Assembly (NCBI RefSeq): GCF_016125515.1
Contig: NZ_WGLO01000010.1
Location: forward strand, 124,001 to 188,000
Length of the DNA: 64,000 bases
Direction of reading: 5' to 3'
DNA from: Hyphomonas sp.
Lineage (GTDB): Bacteria > Pseudomonadota > Alphaproteobacteria > Caulobacterales > Hyphomonadaceae
Notes under the pieces: generated by a model
Databases searched by the model: none
Seen by the model: only the letters and a program-made list of their open reading frames with translations
What the model was told of the DNA's origin: nothing
Part shown: one piece after another, positions 1 through 7,728 of the stretch
How positions within the stretch are numbered: position 1 is the stretch's first letter
Layout: every line of letters starts with the position of its first letter
Program-made: the position numbers and the translations under genes

Positions 1-284
1 TCGGCCCAGGACTGGTCGAACACGAACTCGCCCCGCGAATGGCTCTTGAACCACATCGGCATGGCGGCGCGCAGGCGTCCGCCCGGTTCGTGCACGAGAA
101 TATGGCTGCCGCGCCAGCCGGTGCGCGGCGTGGCGGCGCCAGAGCGCTCCATCGCTTCAAGGAATTCCCAGGTCAGGAACGGATCGTAGGGCAGGCCCGG
201 CGGGTTTGCGACCGCGTTCCAGGCGACCGGGTCCACGGCCGCGAAGGTGTTGATCTGGCTGATGCGAGGATTGACGGCGTCCAT
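1..284 (-). CDS. FemAB-like / DUF482 (GNAT-fold) protein, N-terminal part only
   Basis: This is the first 94 codons of a minus-strand gene that runs off the left edge. The ATG is at 282-284 and the frame stays open to base 1. The visible protein has the pattern of the DUF482 family (peptidogalycan biosynthesis/recognition, FemAB-like GNAT fold): a PFLTWEFLEAME stretch near residues 37-48, then TGWRGSHI, and a MWFKSHSRGEFVFDQSWA block at the cut. The family is widespread in alphaproteobacteria and its substrate is not settled. It starts 9 bases after the stop of the glycerophosphodiesterase gene on the same strand, so the two are probably cotranscribed. The family call is from remembered motifs. 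Confidence 0.75.
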   Translation of the reverse strand, partial: MDAVNPRISQINTFAAVDPVAWNAVANPPGLPYDPFLTWEFLEAMERSGAATPRTGWRGSHILVHEPGGRLRAAMPMWFKSHSRGEFVFDQSWA

Positions 285-293
285 GCCCTGAAC

Positions 294-1016
294 TTAGGGC
301 GCCGCAAGCGCCGGGTCGATATGCTCGAAGATGATTGCTGGATTGTAAGGCCGCGCAGCCGCCAGATCGGCCTCGCTGCGCACGGTCCAGACCACGAATG
401 GCAGGCCGGCCGCATCGGCCAGCGCAGCCGCCCGCGCCGTATCGGTGTAGTGGACCGCAAGATAATTGATCTCGTCGCGGATGGCGTTTTGGACGGTCTC
501 ATCGAACCGCGCCTCGCCCGCATGCACCACCGGCAGCACCAGCTGCCCGCGCATGATTGTCGAGGGCAGGGCGCGCACGGCTTCTTCCGAAAAGCTCATC
601 GCAGCAGCGGGGCCGCGCCAGCCCGCCAGACGGTCTGCGATGGTTCGCGCGAATAGGGCCGGATCGGTCGTGCCGTCGATTTTCATCTCGCAGAGCAACG
701 GCAGGTCGTCCGGCCAGACGTCCAGCAGATCGTCAAAGGTGGGGATCGGCTCATCGCCGCCATTGATCCGCATGGTCTTCAGCCGGTCCGCGCCGAAGGT
801 TTCAAACACGCCGCTCTCGGTCGTCATCCGGTCGAGCAGCGAGTCGTGGAAGATCATCGCCGTTCCGTCTGAGGCGGGCCGCAGGTCGAACTCGATGCCC
901 AGCCCGGCCTTTGCCGCCGCCCTGAAACCCGCGAGCGAATTCTCGGGCGGTCCGTCCTTCAGCCAGAGGCCGCGGTGGGCATAGGCATAGGCCTTGAGGT
1001 CGAACGCGGTCGCCAT
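294..1016 (-). CDS. Glycerophosphodiester phosphodiesterase (GDPD family)
   Basis: A 240-residue enzyme predicted to hydrolyse glycerophosphodiesters to glycerol-3-phosphate and an alcohol, using a TIM-barrel GDPD domain. The catalytic signature is visible: AHRG at residues 13-16, an acidic metal-binding IEFDLR near residue 41, and FHDSLLDRMT shortly after. There is no signal peptide, so it is probably the cytoplasmic type (UgpQ-like). The start ATG at 1014-1016 lies 3 bases after the stop of the upstream RidA gene, which suggests a RidA-GDPD-FemAB-like operon. Exact substrate unknown. Confidence 0.9.
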   Translation of the reverse strand: MATAFDLKAYAYAHRGLWLKDGPPENSLAGFRAAAKAGLGIEFDLRPASDGTAMIFHDSLLDRMTTESGVFETFGADRLKTMRINGGDEPIPTFDDLLDVWPDDLPLLCEMKIDGTTDPALFARTIADRLAGWRGPAAAMSFSEEAVRALPSTIMRGQLVLPVVHAGEARFDETVQNAIRDEINYLAVHYTDTARAAALADAAGLPFVVWTVRSEADLAAARPYNPAIIFEHIDPALAAP

Positions 1017-1019
1017 GGC

Positions 1020-1478
1020 TCAGCCGATCTCGAACACGCCGTCCACTTCGACGGCCACGCCCAGAGGCAGCGTGGGGCAGGCGACGGCCGAGCGGGCATG
1101 CTTGCCGGCCTCGCCGAACACTTCGACCATCAGGTCCGAACAGCCATTCACGACCTGCGGAATATCCACAAAGGACGGTGCGCAGTTCACGAAGCCGCCA
1201 AGCTTCACGACCCGTTTGATGCGCGACAGCTCGCCAACGGCGGCCTTGCACTGCGCGATCAGGTTGATGCCGCAGATACGGGCGGCATGCTGGCCAGCCG
1301 AAAGCTCCATGTCATCGCCGAGACGGCCGAGAATGCGGCCCTCGGGCGTCGCGCTGACCTGGCCGGAGACGTAGAGCAGATCACCCGTGATCACGTAGGG
1401 CACATAGGTCGCGACAGGCTTCATCGGCGCGGGCAGCACAATGCCGAGGGCGTCGAGTTTTGCTTCGGGGGTGGGCAT
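1020..1478 (-). CDS. RidA family protein (YjgF/YER057c/UK114)
   Basis: A 152-residue RidA-superfamily protein. The family's best-known activity is hydrolysis of reactive enamine/imine intermediates from PLP enzymes, but this longer subgroup (about 150 residues, starting with a P-E-A-K-L-x-x-L-G-I pattern) is less well characterised. Visible family features are LLYVSGQV near residue 34, an ARICGINLIAQCKAAVG helix, and RIKRVVKLGGFVNC. The canonical RidA arginine is not obvious, so deaminase activity should not be assumed. It lies directly upstream of the GDPD gene with a 3-base gap. A second RidA-like gene, broken and lipoprotein-type, is at 6382. Confidence 0.88.
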   Translation of the reverse strand: MPTPEAKLDALGIVLPAPMKPVATYVPYVITGDLLYVSGQVSATPEGRILGRLGDDMELSAGQHAARICGINLIAQCKAAVGELSRIKRVVKLGGFVNCAPSFVDIPQVVNGCSDLMVEVFGEAGKHARSAVACPTLPLGVAVEVDGVFEIG

Positions 1479-1533
1479 GGGCAGGCTCCGTGATCTGTTT
1501 CGCGCACCGTCCTAGCCTGCGCGGCCCCGCAAG

Positions 1534-2808
1534 TCAGCCCTTGTCCTTGCGCGCCATCTTCGCCGCGCGCCCGGTGATCACAGCGTCCCGTCCGAACTTC
1601 GCGCGCGCTTTGTCCGAGGCGCGTTCGGCAGCGGCGCGTTTGGCGACTTTCGGATCGATCAGGTCAACGCCGTCGGCCTTGTAGGCGGAGAGGCCGGACA
1701 GGCCGACGCCGATCAGCCGGTACCGGACTTTTCCGTTGGCCTCCTTGGCCAGCAACGGCCGCGCGGTGCGGAACACTTCCTGCGCCAGCTGGGTCGGTTC
1801 GTGGAGCGAGATCCGGCGCGTGACCTGTTTGAAATCGGAGGTCTTCAGTTTCAGCGTCACGACCACGCCGACAACGCCTTCGGCCTTGGCCCGGTCGGCG
1901 GTTTTTACGCTGAGGCGCCAGAGATGATCCTCGAGTACGGAGAGGTCGCTGGTGTCTTCGAAGAAGGTTGTCTCGCTGGAAACCGACTTGCGTTCGTCAT
2001 GCGCGCTGACAGGCCGATTGTCGCGGCCATGGGCGCATCGCTTCAGCCAGTCTCCGGTTTCGCCATAGCGTCGGATCAGGTCCTTGAGCTCCGCACGCTG
2101 AAGATCGGAAATGACGTGAAACCCGTCACGGTTCAGGGACTCGGCGAACTTGGGTCCAACGCCATGCAGGAAGCCGACTGGCTTGTCGGCGAGAAAGTCC
2201 TCCGCATCTTCCGGCGCCAGCACGGCAAAGCCGCGGGGCTTGTCGAGCTCGCTGGCCGTCTTGGCCAGGAACTTGTTGGCCGACAGTCCGATGGAAACGG
2301 TGACACCCACCTGTTGCTCGACGTCGATGGCCAGCCGCGCCAGGCTGGCGGCCGGCGGCACGCCATGCAGGCGCTCGGTGCCGGAGAGGTCGAGATACGC
2401 CTCGTCGATCGATACCGGCTGTACGAGCGGGGTGAGCTCGTCCATCCGCGCACGGATGGCGCGGCCCGCCTCATGGTACTTGCGGAAATCGGGCGGTACC
2501 ACCACTGCCTCGGGGCAGAGCTTCAGCGCCTTGAACATCGGCATGGCCGAACGCACCCCATACAGCCGGGCCATATAGCAGCAGGTCGTCACCACGCCCC
2601 TCGTGCCCCCGCCGACGATCAGCGGTTTGTCCCGCAACGCCGGATTGTCCCGTTGCTCGACCGCTGCGTAGAAGGCATCGCAATCGACATGTGCGATGGC
2701 CAGCGAATCGAGTCTTGGGTGGCTGACCACACGCAGACGGCCACAGGTCGGGCAGCGCTCGAAATCCTCTGTCTTTACAGCGAGACAATCGCGGCAGAGG
2801 GTTGTCAT
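1534..2808 (-). CDS. dinB: DNA polymerase IV (Y-family), with N-terminal zinc finger
   Basis: Translesion polymerase of 424 residues. The Y-family palm is clear: HVDCDAFYAAVEQ near residue 40, the SIDEAYLDLSG catalytic motif, a helix-hairpin-helix at FLHGVGPKFAESL, and the little-finger domain after it. Ahead of the polymerase is a short C-x2-C...C-x2-C module (Cys5, Cys8, Cys19, Cys22) that Escherichia coli DinB lacks. I place the start at the ATG at 2806-2808, because the 19 residues of open frame upstream do not look like protein and the zinc finger follows at once. An SOS operator was not recognised upstream. It is divergent from divK. Confidence 0.93.
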   Translation of the reverse strand: MTTLCRDCLAVKTEDFERCPTCGRLRVVSHPRLDSLAIAHVDCDAFYAAVEQRDNPALRDKPLIVGGGTRGVVTTCCYMARLYGVRSAMPMFKALKLCPEAVVVPPDFRKYHEAGRAIRARMDELTPLVQPVSIDEAYLDLSGTERLHGVPPAASLARLAIDVEQQVGVTVSIGLSANKFLAKTASELDKPRGFAVLAPEDAEDFLADKPVGFLHGVGPKFAESLNRDGFHVISDLQRAELKDLIRRYGETGDWLKRCAHGRDNRPVSAHDERKSVSSETTFFEDTSDLSVLEDHLWRLSVKTADRAKAEGVVGVVVTLKLKTSDFKQVTRRISLHEPTQLAQEVFRTARPLLAKEANGKVRYRLIGVGLSGLSAYKADGVDLIDPKVAKRAAAERASDKARAKFGRDAVITGRAAKMARKDKG

Positions 2809-2944
2809 TGCTCGGTTTTCCCGCCCTTTTGATGAATTGCCGCAAACGTGCCGCCGGTCCGGCATAAATGCGTGTTAACTTTTGACAGTATAACTGAAAA
2901 TCAGCGGTCGGTATCCGCGCGAATCGTCAGCAAACTCGAGTATC

Positions 2945-3334
2945 ATGTCCAAAGATCGTTCCAGAACAGTGTTGGTGGTTGAGGACAATGAACTCAACAT
3001 GCGCCTGTTTTGCGACCTGTTGGGCGCCTATGGCTTCAAGACCTTCCAGTGCCGCGACGGCGCCAAGGCCGTGGAAATCGCCCGTAAGGAGCTGCCCGAC
3101 CTCATCATCATGGACATCCAGCTGCCGGAAGTGTCGGGGCTCGACATCACCCGCTGGCTGAAGGACGACAAGAAAGTCGCGCACATCCCCGTCCTCGCAG
3201 TGACCGCCTTTGCGATGCGTACGGACGAACAGCGTGTGCGTGAAGCGGGCTGCGAAGGCTATCTTTCAAAGCCCATCCAGATCGCCTCCTTTATCCGGGC
3301 GGTGGAAGCGCTGATGCCGAAAGAGGCGGCATGA
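2945..3334 (+). CDS. divK: Single-domain response regulator DivK
   Basis: A 129-residue stand-alone receiver domain. DivK is the cell-cycle and polarity regulator of Caulobacterales, phosphorylated by DivJ and dephosphorylated by PleC, and it feeds into the CckA-CtrA pathway. The receiver residues are present: acidic pair in VVEDNE near residues 12-14, phospho-acceptor Asp in LIIMDIQLPE, Thr in VLAVTAFA and Lys in GYLSKPI. Its stop overlaps the pleD start by 4 bases (ATGA), the arrangement known from Caulobacter. No output domain is fused. Confidence 0.96.
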   Translation: MSKDRSRTVLVVEDNELNMRLFCDLLGAYGFKTFQCRDGAKAVEIARKELPDLIIMDIQLPEVSGLDITRWLKDDKKVAHIPVLAVTAFAMRTDEQRVREAGCEGYLSKPIQIASFIRAVEALMPKEAA

Positions 3335-4698
3335 GCGCACGGATCCTGGTTGTCGATGATATCGAAGCGAACCGGCGGCTCCTGCAGGCCAAGCTGGAAG
3401 CGCAGTATCATTCTGTACTTCTTGCGAGCAGCGGTCCGCAGGCCATCGAGATCGCCAATGCGCATGATCCAGAGATCATCCTGCTGGACGTGATGATGCC
3501 AGGTATGGACGGCTACGAAGTTTGCCGCCGCCTCAAGGCAAATCCGGCGACCAGCCACATTCCCGTTGTCATGGTCACGGCGCTTAGCGATGCGGAAGAC
3601 CGGGTGCGCGGCCTTGATGCGGGTGCGGAGGATTTTCTCACCAAACCTGTCGATGACTTCCTGCTGAATTCGCGCGTCAGCACGTTGATGCGTTACAATG
3701 CTGTCACGTCCGAGCTTCGCAAGCGCGAGGCGAGCGGGCTCAAGACCGGCGCGGTCGAAGCGGCGTTGGTTGATGAAGCGACTGTTTCAGCCCGGGTCTT
3801 TCTGATCGACGACAATCCGCGCAGCTCGTCCCGGATCGCGGGGATGCTGCGCGAACAGGGCCACCGGGTGATGACGCTTCTGGAATCGGGAAGCATGGGC
3901 GATCTCGCCAAGGAGCGCACCGATGTGCTGCTCATCTCCCTTTTGAGCACCTCTTTCGATCCGCTGAAACTGTGCGCCCACTTCAAGACCAGTGAAGTGA
4001 CGCGCGCCGTATCCATTCTTCTCATCTGCGATCCGCTTGAGCGAGCGAAGGCGGTCAAGGGCCTCGAGATCGGCGCCAGCGACGTGATCATGGCCCCGAT
4101 CGACAAACAGGAGTTGCTTGCCCGCGTGCGCACACAGACGCGCCGCACACGCTATGTCGAGATCCTGCGCGAGCGGGTCGACCGCGGCCTGGAGCTCTCG
4201 GTGATCGACCAGCTCACGGGCCTTTATAACCGCCGCTACATGAACAACCAGCTGCAGCAGTTCATGCATCGCGCGGTGATCGGCAACAAGCCCTTGTCGG
4301 TGATGATGCTCGACATCGATCATTTCAAGCACATCAACGACACCTATGGTCACCAGGCTGGTGACGAGGTGTTGCAGGAAATCGCCGAACGCCTGCGCCA
4401 GAACGTGCGTCCGATGGACGTCGTCTGTCGGCCGGGCGGCGAGGAGTTCCTTGTTATCCTGCCGGACACATCGGGCGATCTGGCCTGCGCGGCGGCAGAG
4501 CGTGTGCGCCGCGCGGTTGCTGCGGGCACGTTCAGCGTGCTCGGCGATTCGCGTCATGTATCAGTCACCATCAGCGCCGGCGTCTCCAGCCTGAACGGGG
4601 TGGACGACACGATGGCCGAACTGATGGGCCGTGCTGACAGCGCGCTCTATCAGGCCAAGTCCGCCGGTCGCAACCGAGTTGAAAGCATCGCGGCCTGA
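3331..4698 (+). CDS. pleD: Diguanylate cyclase response regulator PleD
   Basis: A 455-residue REC-REC'-GGDEF protein that makes cyclic di-GMP at the stalked pole in Caulobacter. The first receiver has DD at residues 9-10, the phosphorylated Asp in IILLDVMMPGMDGYEV and Lys in FLTKPVDD. The second receiver (about residues 150-280) is the adaptor type. The GGDEF domain carries an intact GGEEF active site (in CRPGGEEFLV), and the product-inhibition I-site RxxD is preserved as RPMD just upstream, so both catalysis and feedback control look intact. Length matches the Caulobacter protein. Translationally coupled to divK by a 4-base overlap. Confidence 0.97.
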   Translation: MSARILVVDDIEANRRLLQAKLEAQYHSVLLASSGPQAIEIANAHDPEIILLDVMMPGMDGYEVCRRLKANPATSHIPVVMVTALSDAEDRVRGLDAGAEDFLTKPVDDFLLNSRVSTLMRYNAVTSELRKREASGLKTGAVEAALVDEATVSARVFLIDDNPRSSSRIAGMLREQGHRVMTLLESGSMGDLAKERTDVLLISLLSTSFDPLKLCAHFKTSEVTRAVSILLICDPLERAKAVKGLEIGASDVIMAPIDKQELLARVRTQTRRTRYVEILRERVDRGLELSVIDQLTGLYNRRYMNNQLQQFMHRAVIGNKPLSVMMLDIDHFKHINDTYGHQAGDEVLQEIAERLRQNVRPMDVVCRPGGEEFLVILPDTSGDLACAAAERVRRAVAAGTFSVLGDSRHVSVTISAGVSSLNGVDDTMAELMGRADSALYQAKSAGRNRVESIAA

Positions 4699-4734
4699 TT
4701 GACAGGCCCGCCGCCGCGCGCGACAGCGGGCGCC

Positions 4735-5973
4735 ATGTCAAACCGTTTCGCGGCCTTCCGGCACTCGTCCTATAGCCGGTATTTCCTGTCCCGGTTCCTG
4801 ACATCCTTTTCGGCACAGATCGTTTCGGTCTCTGTCGCGTGGCAGATGTACGACGAGACGCGCAATCCGGCCCTGCTCGGTTGGATCGGCCTGGTGCAGT
4901 TCCTGCCGGCGCTGCTGCTCGTCGTGGTCACCGGCAACGCGGCCGACCGGCTGGGCCGGCGGCTGGTCATGGGCTGCGGCGCGCTCGTGATGATGAGTTG
5001 TGCGGCCAGCATCCTCTTCCTCGTCCTCAACCAGCGGTTCGAGCCTACACTCGTGCTCGCCATTCTCACGCTGTTCGGAACGGCCCGCGCCTTTTACGGC
5101 CCGGCGGCGACCAGTCTCGCGGTCAATCTCGTGCCGCGCGAAGATTTCGCCAATGCGGTGGGTTGGATCACGTCGTCCTGGCAGCTCGCCAGCATCGCGG
5201 GGCCGGTTGTCGGCTCGCTGCTCTACGGGCTCGCGCCTCAGGCCGCCTATGGCACTGCCACGAGCCTCTTCGTGCTCGCCGCTGCCCTGATCTTCTCGAT
5301 CCCGAAACCAGCCCAGAAGATCAACCGCGAGCCGCCCACGCTGTCCAGTATTCTCGGCGGCTTTCGTTATATCTGGCGGGAAAAGGTTGTTCTCGGCGCG
5401 GTCTCGCTCGACCTGTTTGCGGTTCTGCTCGGCGGCGCGGTCGCGCTCATGCCGGTCTATGCCCGTGACATCCTGCAAGTCGGGGAGCTTGGTCTTGGAC
5501 TGCTGCGCGCGGCGCCCGGCGTCGGCGCAATCATCGGGATCGCCCTGATCACGGCCTTTCCGATCCGCGATCATGCGGGCTGGATCCTGATCGTTTCGGT
5601 CATCTTCTTCGGGCTCGCGACCGCCGTATTCGGCCTGTCAACGCTCGCTTGGTTGTCCATCCTGGCCCTGATGTGCGTCGGCGGGTTCGACATGGTCTCA
5701 GTTTATGTGCGCGAGATAATCCTTCAGCTCTGGACGCCGGATGACGTGCGGGGCCGGGTGAATGCTGTGAATTCGATCTTTGTCGGCGCCTCCAACGAAC
5801 TCGGCGAGACGCGGGCGGGCTTCATGGCGGCCGCAATCGGGCCCGTGGCGACCGTGGTGCTGGGGGGATTCGCGGCAATGGGTGTCGCAGCGGCCTCATT
5901 GGCTATTTTCCCCCGCCTGCGGGATATCCGGCACCTGAACGAGGATCAGGACGCGAAGACCCGGATCACGTGA
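4735..5973 (+). CDS. MFS transporter, EntS/MFS_3 type
   Basis: A 412-residue, roughly 12-helix major facilitator protein of the type that includes enterobactin exporter EntS. It begins MSNRFAAFRHSSYSRYFL and carries the loop 2-3 signature GNAADRLGRR after the second helix. I chose the ATG at 4735; the frame stays open upstream through a TTG at 4699, but those 12 residues are not family-like. The gene lies 36 bases after pleD and ends at a terminator shared with rpmG. Its substrate cannot be told from sequence. This neighbour of divK-pleD and rpmG appears to be conserved in Caulobacterales (recollection, not checked). Confidence 0.87.
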   Translation: MSNRFAAFRHSSYSRYFLSRFLTSFSAQIVSVSVAWQMYDETRNPALLGWIGLVQFLPALLLVVVTGNAADRLGRRLVMGCGALVMMSCAASILFLVLNQRFEPTLVLAILTLFGTARAFYGPAATSLAVNLVPREDFANAVGWITSSWQLASIAGPVVGSLLYGLAPQAAYGTATSLFVLAAALIFSIPKPAQKINREPPTLSSILGGFRYIWREKVVLGAVSLDLFAVLLGGAVALMPVYARDILQVGELGLGLLRAAPGVGAIIGIALITAFPIRDHAGWILIVSVIFFGLATAVFGLSTLAWLSILALMCVGGFDMVSVYVREIILQLWTPDDVRGRVNAVNSIFVGASNELGETRAGFMAAAIGPVATVVLGGFAAMGVAAASLAIFPRLRDIRHLNEDQDAKTRIT

Positions 5974-5979
5974 ACGGAA

Positions 5980-6006
5980 AAACCCGCGCCTTGCGTGCGC
6001 GGGTTT
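5980..6006. terminator. Bidirectional intrinsic terminator between the MFS gene and rpmG
   Basis: Perfect 10-base inverted repeat AAACCCGCGC (5980-5989) and GCGCGGGTTT (5997-6006) with a 7-base loop, flanked by A-rich and T-rich runs. It lies between two convergent stop codons and can serve both strands. Confidence 0.8.
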
Positions 6007-6033
6007 CTCTAAATTCCTAAAAGGAACAAAATC

Positions 6034-6201
6034 TTACTTGATCTTGCCTTCTTTGAAATCGACGTGCTTTTTCGCGACCGGGTCGTATTTCCGCTTCACC
6101 ATTTTCTCGGTCATGGTGCGCGGGTTTTTCTTCGTCACGTAGAAAAAGCCGGTATCTGCCGTCGAATTCAGGCGGATCTTGATGGTGGCGGGTTTTGCCA
6201 T
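6034..6201 (-). CDS. rpmG: 50S ribosomal protein L33
   Basis: A 55-residue basic protein read from the ATG at 6199-6201 to the TAA at 6034-6036. It starts [20 protein letters not shown] and continues [15 protein letters not shown], the standard bacterial L33. No Cys pairs are present, so it is the zinc-independent (C-minus) form. It is monocistronic and convergent with the MFS gene. Confidence 0.96.
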   Translation of the reverse strand: MAKPATIKIRLNSTADTGFFYVTKKNPRTMTEKMVKRKYDPVAKKHVDFKEGKIK

Positions 6202-6381
6202 GGGACGGCTCGCTTGGGCTAAGGGTGTATCTCGAAAGGGCGCTTATTGGCGGGGCAGACCGGCAAAGTCAAGCCATTCGCCTGCACGATCGCGCATGTT
6301 CCGATTTGCGCTGTCCAGAGCCGGGGCAGGGGCGTACGAAGGACGTTAACGCTGGAGGATGCCAGCGCGGAGGAAACGACC

Positions 6382-6938
6382 ATGAACACGAGACCCAACA
6401 CATTGGCGGCGCTGGCCTGTCTGTCGCTCGCAGCGCTATCTGGCTGCGCGAGCCTGCAGAGCCCGAGCCCGAAAATGCATGATCCGGAAATGCACGAAGC
6501 TCACATGGCTGAGATGATCGCAAAGATGCAGCATGCACGAACAATGGCGGAAGCACCCCAGTTTTTCGAGCTGCGTCCGGCAGTCGAACAAGCCTACGGC
6601 TACACCCATGCATTAAAAACGGCGCCGACCTCAAGATCTCCGGCGCGGTGAGCATGGATGATGCGGGAAATCCCACAGCGGTTGGCGACCTGGACCAGCA
6701 GATGAAGAATGCTTATGCCGACCTTGGAAAGGTGCTCGCCCACTATGGCTACACGTTCGATGACGTTGTGGTCGAAAACGTTTTCACCACCGACATGGCG
6801 AAATTTCTAGAAGTCTCCGGTTATCGTAGCACAATCTATCCCAACCGTTTTCCGACCGGGAGCTGGCTTGAGGTCAAGGGTCTGGCGCTGCCCGAGTTCA
6901 TGATCGAGATCGAACTCGAAGCGCACAAGGCCGAATAG
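6382..6938 (+). pseudogene. RidA-like lipoprotein gene, frameshifted at an A5 run
   Basis: The first frame (6382-6651) encodes a lipoprotein signal (hydrophobic core, lipobox LSGC with Cys22), then a His/Met-rich spacer, and enters a RidA-type domain at EQAYGYTHALK. It then runs out of frame and stops at 6649-6651. The rest of the same RidA domain continues in the -1 frame: GADLKISGAVSMDDAG through the FPTGSWLEVKGLALPE signature to the TAG at 6936-6938. The break falls at five adenines, 6615-6619; one extra A would restore a continuous 186-residue protein. It could be a real decayed gene, a homopolymer sequencing error, or -1 ribosomal slippage on A-AAA. The second half alone has no plausible start with a ribosome site. 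Confidence 0.8.
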
Positions 6939-6943
6939 GCTGG

Positions 6944-7669
6944 CTAAAGCCGGTCCGTCTGATGCCCGGTTCTGGTCCAGCGCAGGAAGGGCGGGCTGAG
7001 CGGTGCACTGGGCTTTTCCAGGCGTTCGCCGATTTCGCCCAGCATGAACCGCGTGACCGACGGCAGGTCGAGCTTCATGGCATCGGCCAGCGTTACCCAT
7101 TGCAGGTCTGACAGCTCCGCCCCGTCGACCGGTGGCCGTTCATCGATCAGGGCGAGTTCGGCTTCCGCCATGAAGAAACGCGCATCGAACCGCCGTGGCC
7201 GGTACGGCGGCGTCACCGCCCGGCCGATGAACACAAGCGGCGAGAGGTCCGGCGCCACATCCAGCGCATGGAACTCTTCCCAGCCGGCAGGGCCGGCCGC
7301 CGGCATCTCGGCGGATCGCCCGACGATCAGCCCGGTCTCCTCGAACGTCTCGCGGATCGCGGTCAGCGCGAAGGCACGCGGATTACGCCGCGACTGGATG
7401 CGCAACTTTGCCTCCACCTCGGGGCGCAGCTCGTCCCAGGCGATGGCTTTTCCGTCATGCGGATCCACGCGCCCGCCCGGGAATACATACTTGTCGGGCA
7501 TGAACGCGCTGCCGCCGGCGCGCTTGCCCATCAACACGCGCGGCTGCGCGCCATCGCGGCGAACGAGGATCAGGGTTGCGGCGTCGCGTGGCCGGGGGCT
7601 GCGCCCACCGGAGATCAGCACGTCGCCGTCTTCTTCTTTATCGAATGCTTTCTTCAACATGGATGGCAT
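6944..7669 (-). CDS. Nudix hydrolase
   Basis: A Nudix-fold protein of about 241 residues. The Nudix helix is visible as AIRETFEETGL, giving the REuxEExGu half of the box, but the upstream Gly-x5-Glu half is not conserved: the position expected to be Glu falls in RNPRAF. YVFPGGRVDP, the usual lead-in, is present. The substrate is unknown. The start is uncertain: ATG codons lie at 7669 and 7660 and a GTG at 7687, none with a strong ribosome site. It follows rnr on the same strand after about 60 bases. Confidence 0.85.
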   Translation of the reverse strand: MPSMLKKAFDKEEDGDVLISGGRSPRPRDAATLILVRRDGAQPRVLMGKRAGGSAFMPDKYVFPGGRVDPHDGKAIAWDELRPEVEAKLRIQSRRNPRAFALTAIRETFEETGLIVGRSAEMPAAGPAGWEEFHALDVAPDLSPLVFIGRAVTPPYRPRRFDARFFMAEAELALIDERPPVDGAELSDLQWVTLADAMKLDLPSVTRFMLGEIGERLEKPSAPLSPPFLRWTRTGHQTDRL

Positions 7670-7728
7670 CTTTGGTGCCAAAACCACGAAAGCAAGACGT
7701 CAGTGAAGGTGACGTTGCGTGAAGCCTG

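Noticed and set aside
2874-2925. TTAA-type sequence and a GAATC (CcrM site) upstream of divK as possible CtrA/CcrM control sites
   Set aside because: The spacing does not match the CtrA consensus TTAA-N7-TTAA, and one GANTC is expected by chance.
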